Assembly (NCBI GenBank): GCA_934273135.1
Contig: CAKQSU010000028.1
Location: 1-9,315, forward strand
Direction: 5' to 3'
DNA: 9,315 nt
From: an uncultured Clostridia bacterium
Lineage (GTDB): Bacteria; Bacillota; Clostridia; Christensenellales; Borkfalkiaceae
Within the stretch, counting starts at the first letter, position 1, and each line of letters opens with the position of its first letter. Shown here piece by piece: positions 5,741 to 9,315 of the stretch. The notes below the pieces were generated by a model. It saw only the letters and a list, made by a program, of their open reading frames with translations, ran no database searches and was not told the DNA's origin. The position numbers were made by a program, and so were the translations under genes.

Positions 5741-8284
5741 ATGAAAAGATTTTTAACAATTCTGCTTGCTTTCGTACTCGTTTTCACAACCGTCTTTACC
5801 GCGGTAGGTTGCGGCAAAAAGACTTGCGAAAGCGGTAAGCACGTTTACGAAAACGGCGTATGCACGATCTGCGGCGAAAAAGAACCGAAGCAGAAGAAGC
5901 TTATGCGTATCGGCGTAACGACGCAACCCACAAAAACCGAATACATAGTCGGCGAAACTTTCGACAAAACTGGCATGGTCGTCACGGCGTTCTATAACGA
6001 TTCGACAAAGGAAGAAGTCACCGACTACGCGATAGACAAAATCGGCGCGCTCACCCGCGAGGACAACCGCGTTGTTATCTCTTACGGCGGCAAAAAGGTA
6101 AGCTTAAAAATTTCCGTAAGAGCGGCATTTGTTCTCAACGAAGTTTTGTCGATAGAATCCGCCGAAAAACACGTTTACACCGTCGAAGCGGAAGATATGG
6201 ACTTCGGCTGGTGCGTAAACTCTAACGACCATTCGTTACAACCGGATATAGAAACGCCGATGCAGCAATTCCCCGTAACCTCCGGAGGAAAATGTGCAAG
6301 CACTTTATCTGTTATAGGCAACAAATTCGGCTTTATAGTAAACAGCAAAGCGGCGGCAAAACTTACTCTCGTGATTCGCGCTTCCGCTACGCACGTCAAT
6401 ATCGACATAGACCAAATGATGAACATCACTTGGAATTCCGCGGTTATAACGAGCGGAAAAACCTTGCCCTGGACGGACGGCGGTTGGTTTAACTGGGCTC
6501 ATGCCGTGTATACCGATCTTGATTTGAAAGCAGGCAAAAACGAGCTTTTACTTACCGTAAACGGCAACAACGCGCCTAACTTTGACTGTTTTTACCTGAT
6601 TGTAAGCCCGACCGGCGAGGAAAAACTCCCCGCAACGATAGAAGATAACGCGCCCGCAGGCGAAAAGACTATAGTCAACGTCGAAAACGCGGAAAACAGA
6701 GTCTTTACGGTTGAAGCGGAAAGCCTCGATTACAGCTCTTGCATAAGCATGCGCGGCGACGGCACTACGCACAGCGTTGAAGAACCCACGCAGGAATACC
6801 CCGTTACGAGCGGCGGAAAGAGCGTAGGCGCGCTCTCGGTTGCGGGAAACAAATTCGGCTTTACGGTAAACAGCGCCGTCAACGTTAAAGCGACCATAGT
6901 AATGCGCGCGGCTCCGACCGAAACCGATATGAACTTGGACGAGTTTATAAAGGTAACCTGGAACGGCGTTGAAGTCAAGAGCGGAAAAACGCTTAAATGG
7001 AACACCGACCATGCGCATTGGTTTGACTGGGACCACGCTTATTTTTCTAATCTCGACGTGAAAGAGGGTAAAAACGACTTTGAAGTAACTATCATCGCAC
7101 GCGACGAGCAAGGTACCGTCAACGCGCCTAACTTCGATTGTTTTTATCTGATAGTTGCGCCGACGGGCGAAGAAGAACTTCTCGGCACGGTCGGAAAAAC
7201 CGCGCACGAATGCAAGCACAAATGCCCCGAGTGCGGTTTGTGCCTCGATGCGGAATGTCAAGACCCCGTTTGCAAAGATAAATGCGCGGGACATGAAGAA
7301 CCTGTTCCCGCTTGCGATTTAGTTGTCGAAAACGCGGAAAACGGCGTTTATACGATTGAAGCGGAAAGCCTCGATTATTCCAAATGCGTAAACTCAAACG
7401 ACCCGAATTCGACGCATAACGTCGAAACGCCGCCGGCGGGATATCCGACGACGAGCGGCGGAAAGAGCGTAGGCGCACTTTCCGTAAAAGACAACAAGTT
7501 TTCTTTCAGTATTTACGCTAAGCAAGCGGCTAAAATAAATATCGTCATGAGGGCGGCGGCAACGCATTTAGATTTGAACGCCGACGACATAATGACGGCA
7601 AAATGGAACGGCGTTGAAGTAAAAAGCGGCAAGCTTTTCGTATGGAACCCGGACGGCGCGCACTGGTTCGACTGGGACCACGCATTCTTTAAAAACCTTG
7701 ATTTAACGAAAGGTTTGAACACCTTTGAAATCGTGGTGAAAGAACGCGTACCCGGCTCGGTGAACTTCGTAAACCTCGACGGTTTTTACGTTGTGGTAAG
7801 CCCGAACGGCAACGAAGTTCTGCCCGAATGCATGAGTACGATAACAGTTTCTTCGACCGCGGGGCTTTACAAAGTCGAAGCGGAAAGGCTCGATTATTCC
7901 GCGTGTCTTAGCAGTCGCAACGACGGAACGCATTACGGCGTCGAAGCCAACAGCGACGGCGGTACGAGCGTTTGCGCATTAAGTAAAGAGGGTAACAAAA
8001 TTACGATTACCGTCAACAACTTGTCGGACGGCGATTTGGCGGCAAAATTCGTTATGCGCGCTTCGGCAAACGGCGCGAATATGAACTTAGACGAACTCTT
8101 AAAAATCAGAGTCAACGGCGTTGAAATAAAGACGGGCGCAACGCTTAACTGGACGGGTACCTGGAACGTTTGCGAAACGGCAAAAGCCGCGGCGACCTTT
8201 AAAAAGGGCTACAACGAGATAGAAATAGAAGTCTTAAACGGCGGTTGCCACAACCTCGACTACTTTGCGGTTGAAGTCGCTTAA
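5741..8284 (+). CDS. Multimodular surface lipoprotein: Ig-like domain plus four CBM6/35-like modules
   Basis: An 847-residue exported lipoprotein. The signal peptide (MKRF, hydrophobic run, lipobox AVGC) puts the lipidated Cys at 24. Next comes a small Cys/His knuckle (Cys29, His34, Cys41, Cys44), then a bacterial Ig-like (Big_3-type) domain at about 54-128, recognised by QPTKTEYIVGETFDKTGMVV. Four repeats follow at about 145-290, 321-474, 536-688 and 709-846. Each opens with a Y/F-x-V/I-EAE motif and ends with K-G/A-x-N-x-hydrophobic then N-x-D-x-F/Y, the layout of CBM6/CBM35 beta-sandwich modules. A seven-cysteine insert separates repeats two and three. No catalytic domain is visible. With the GH3 gene 21 nt downstream, a role in holding glycans at the cell surface is inferred. 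The ligand is unknown, and the CBM family assignment is from motif resemblance only. Confidence 0.9.
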   Translation: MKRFLTILLAFVLVFTTVFTAVGCGKKTCESGKHVYENGVCTICGEKEPKQKKLMRIGVTTQPTKTEYIVGETFDKTGMVVTAFYNDSTKEEVTDYAIDKIGALTREDNRVVISYGGKKVSLKISVRAAFVLNEVLSIESAEKHVYTVEAEDMDFGWCVNSNDHSLQPDIETPMQQFPVTSGGKCASTLSVIGNKFGFIVNSKAAAKLTLVIRASATHVNIDIDQMMNITWNSAVITSGKTLPWTDGGWFNWAHAVYTDLDLKAGKNELLLTVNGNNAPNFDCFYLIVSPTGEEKLPATIEDNAPAGEKTIVNVENAENRVFTVEAESLDYSSCISMRGDGTTHSVEEPTQEYPVTSGGKSVGALSVAGNKFGFTVNSAVNVKATIVMRAAPTETDMNLDEFIKVTWNGVEVKSGKTLKWNTDHAHWFDWDHAYFSNLDVKEGKNDFEVTIIARDEQGTVNAPNFDCFYLIVAPTGEEELLGTVGKTAHECKHKCPECGLCLDAECQDPVCKDKCAGHEEPVPACDLVVENAENGVYTIEAESLDYSKCVNSNDPNSTHNVETPPAGYPTTSGGKSVGALSVKDNKFSFSIYAKQAAKINIVMRAAATHLDLNADDIMTAKWNGVEVKSGKLFVWNPDGAHWFDWDHAFFKNLDLTKGLNTFEIVVKERVPGSVNFVNLDGFYVVVSPNGNEVLPECMSTITVSSTAGLYKVEAERLDYSACLSSRNDGTHYGVEANSDGGTSVCALSKEGNKITITVNNLSDGDLAAKFVMRASANGANMNLDELLKIRVNGVEIKTGATLNWTGTWNVCETAKAAATFKKGYNEIEIEVLNGGCHNLDYFAVEVA
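6173..8278 (+). repeat. Four diverging CBM-like coding repeats
   Basis: The modules span about 6173-6610, 6701-7162, 7346-7804 and 7865-8278, with linkers between them. Modules two and three are most alike, even in DNA: a 26-bp stretch at 6806-6831 recurs identically at 7451-7476, and GAAGCGGAAAGCCTCGATTA is shared. This points to a fairly recent internal duplication. Modules one to three keep a W-F-x-W-x-H-A aromatic motif; module four has lost it and its tail differs, so it may bind a different ligand or serve as a structural cap. Confidence 0.88.
7208..7294 (+). other. Seven-cysteine Cys/His-rich insert within the lipoprotein
   Basis: Residues 490-518 of the lipoprotein contain Cys at 491, 495, 498, 501, 506, 511 and 515 (spacing C-x3-C-x2-C-x2-C-x4-C-x4-C-x3-C), with His at 490, 493 and 518. 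A flexible Thr/Ala/Pro-containing linker surrounds it. It could be a disulfide-stabilised spacer or a small metal-binding knuckle between modules two and three. The odd cysteine count leaves one free thiol or a partner elsewhere. The function is unknown. Confidence 0.75.
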
Positions 8285-8305
8285 TAAAAATACGGAGATT
8301 AACCG

Positions 8306-9315
8306 ATGAATAAAACTATAAAAGGCTTTACGCATGCGTTCGTCGTGCTGTGTATACTATTACTTTTCTGCGTGGATTTTGTGGCGGCGAGCTTCTCGAC
8401 GACCATAACGCAAGCTTTGTGCGGCTACGGTATCGACCTCGATTCCGAAGGCTCCCAGCAAGCCCGCGCGGAGGGCAACGCCCTTTCCGAAAAAATCTGC
8501 GAAGAGGGCATAACCTTGCTCAAAAACAAAGATAACGTTTTGCCGCTTTTCGAATACGACGTGAACGTGTTCGGCTGGGGCGCGTCCGATAACGGCTTTA
8601 TTTATCAAGGCACCGGCTCGGGCGCGGGCGGCGGCAGCGACAGCGTAACTTTTTACGACGGATTAAGGCAGTCGGGGCTTAACCTTAACGAAGAACTTTG
8701 CGATGACTATAACAACTTGCCGCTTTCGAGAAAGAGCGTAGACGCGGACACGATAGACACAAACATAGTCGTTTCTTCAAACGATTTTCTCAATAGTTCC
8801 CGCTTAGAGGCGGCGAAGGCGTTTTCCGACATAGCGATAGTCGTGTTTTCACGCCGTTCGGGCGAGGGCGCGGATTGCAGTAAAAAGCAGAAAGTAAACG
8901 GCACGCTTCGCAACAACGGCAGAACGTATTTGCAGCTTTGCGAGGAAGAAGAAAATCTTTTGCGCACCGTTCGCGACAACTTCGGCACGGTTATAGTCGT
9001 GCTTAACACGACCAACCTTTTGGAATGCGGGTTTATCGACGAATACGACGTGGACGCCGCGCTTGCGGTCTACGCGCCCGGCAACAGCGGAATAGTCGCG
9101 CTCGGGCGAATACTCACGGGCGAAATCAATCCGTCCGGGCGTACCGTGGACACCTATTCATACGACCATACGACAAACCCGACGTATCTTACGAGCGGGC
9201 TTGAAAGCACCGGACTATACACGGCGAGCGGCATTCAGGTGGCGTACGTCGATTACAGCGAAGGCGTTTACGTAGGCTATCTCTGGTACGAAACGGCGTT
9301 TAGCGAGGGGTACTT
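8306..9315 (+). CDS. Glycoside hydrolase family 3 protein, C-domain first, 3' truncated by window
   Basis: The reading frame is open for 336 codons to the window end. GGAG lies 8 nt before the ATG. The N-terminus has a hydrophobic span (about 9-29) acting as a membrane anchor or signal peptide without a lipobox. From residue 58 it matches the GH3 C-terminal domain: CEEGITLLKNKDNVLPL, FGWGAS, a glycine-rich GTGSGAGGGS (102-111), RSGEGAD (184-190), a TVIVVLN strand (228-234), GEINPSGRTVDT (272-283) and YSEGVYVGYLWYE (317-329). In standard GH3 enzymes this domain follows the catalytic barrel. Here it is N-terminal, the permuted order known from some clostridial and ruminal beta-glucosidases, so the barrel with the nucleophile Asp should follow beyond 9315. 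A beta-glucosidase-like exo-activity is probable; the substrate is unknown. It is co-operonic with the CBM lipoprotein. Confidence 0.92.
   Translation, partial: MNKTIKGFTHAFVVLCILLLFCVDFVAASFSTTITQALCGYGIDLDSEGSQQARAEGNALSEKICEEGITLLKNKDNVLPLFEYDVNVFGWGASDNGFIYQGTGSGAGGGSDSVTFYDGLRQSGLNLNEELCDDYNNLPLSRKSVDADTIDTNIVVSSNDFLNSSRLEAAKAFSDIAIVVFSRRSGEGADCSKKQKVNGTLRNNGRTYLQLCEEEENLLRTVRDNFGTVIVVLNTTNLLECGFIDEYDVDAALAVYAPGNSGIVALGRILTGEINPSGRTVDTYSYDHTTNPTYLTSGLESTGLYTASGIQVAYVDYSEGVYVGYLWYETAFSEGY

Noticed and set aside
6548..7294. 248-codon minus-strand open frame
   Set aside because: It lies antisense inside the CBM lipoprotein. Its Arg/Phe-rich low-complexity product mirrors the codon bias and repeats of the real gene, with no ribosome site or family match.

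Overview
The window looks like a chromosomal segment of an uncultured anaerobic Clostridia-type Firmicute, probably from a gut or rumen. That guess rests on strong GGAGG ribosome sites, sigma-A promoters with 17-bp spacers, a lysine riboswitch with an intrinsic terminator, an AgrC/LytTR-type two-component pair, and a lipoprotein with carbohydrate-binding-like modules next to a family 3 glycoside hydrolase. The exact taxon cannot be read from the sequence.

Left part (1-2850, minus strand). An ABC importer operon runs leftward in the order binding lipoprotein (1708-2550), permease (909-1685), ATPase (169-909), and ends at a strong intrinsic terminator (96-133). Its leader (about 2581-2812) is the most informative element. 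It has the conserved core of the lysine (L-box) riboswitch, a terminator hairpin with a T-tract just before the first gene, an 8-nt complementarity that could form the antiterminator, and a good promoter placed so that transcription starts at the 5' edge of the aptamer. This makes lysine the likely substrate. Beyond the terminator, at the window edge, lies a 15-bp tandem array (1-90).

Middle (2850-5490). A divergent promoter (3004-3032) and a leader of about 150 nt precede a 56-residue single-pass membrane protein (3192-3362). After it come a LytTR response regulator (3440-4156) and a GHKL histidine kinase (4159-5487) with 2 nt between them. The pair resembles AgrA/AgrC, but no AgrB or convincing AgrD is present.

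Right part (5490-9315, plus strand). A promoter with a perfect TATAAT (5600-5628) drives an 847-residue lipoprotein. It carries a small Cys/His knuckle, an Ig-like domain, four diverging CBM6/35-like modules and a seven-cysteine insert. Twenty-one nt downstream starts a membrane-anchored GH3 protein in which the usual C-terminal GH3 domain comes first (circularly permuted order); it runs off the window. The lipoprotein may capture glycans at the surface for the hydrolase. Whether the two-component system controls this pair is only an inference from adjacency.
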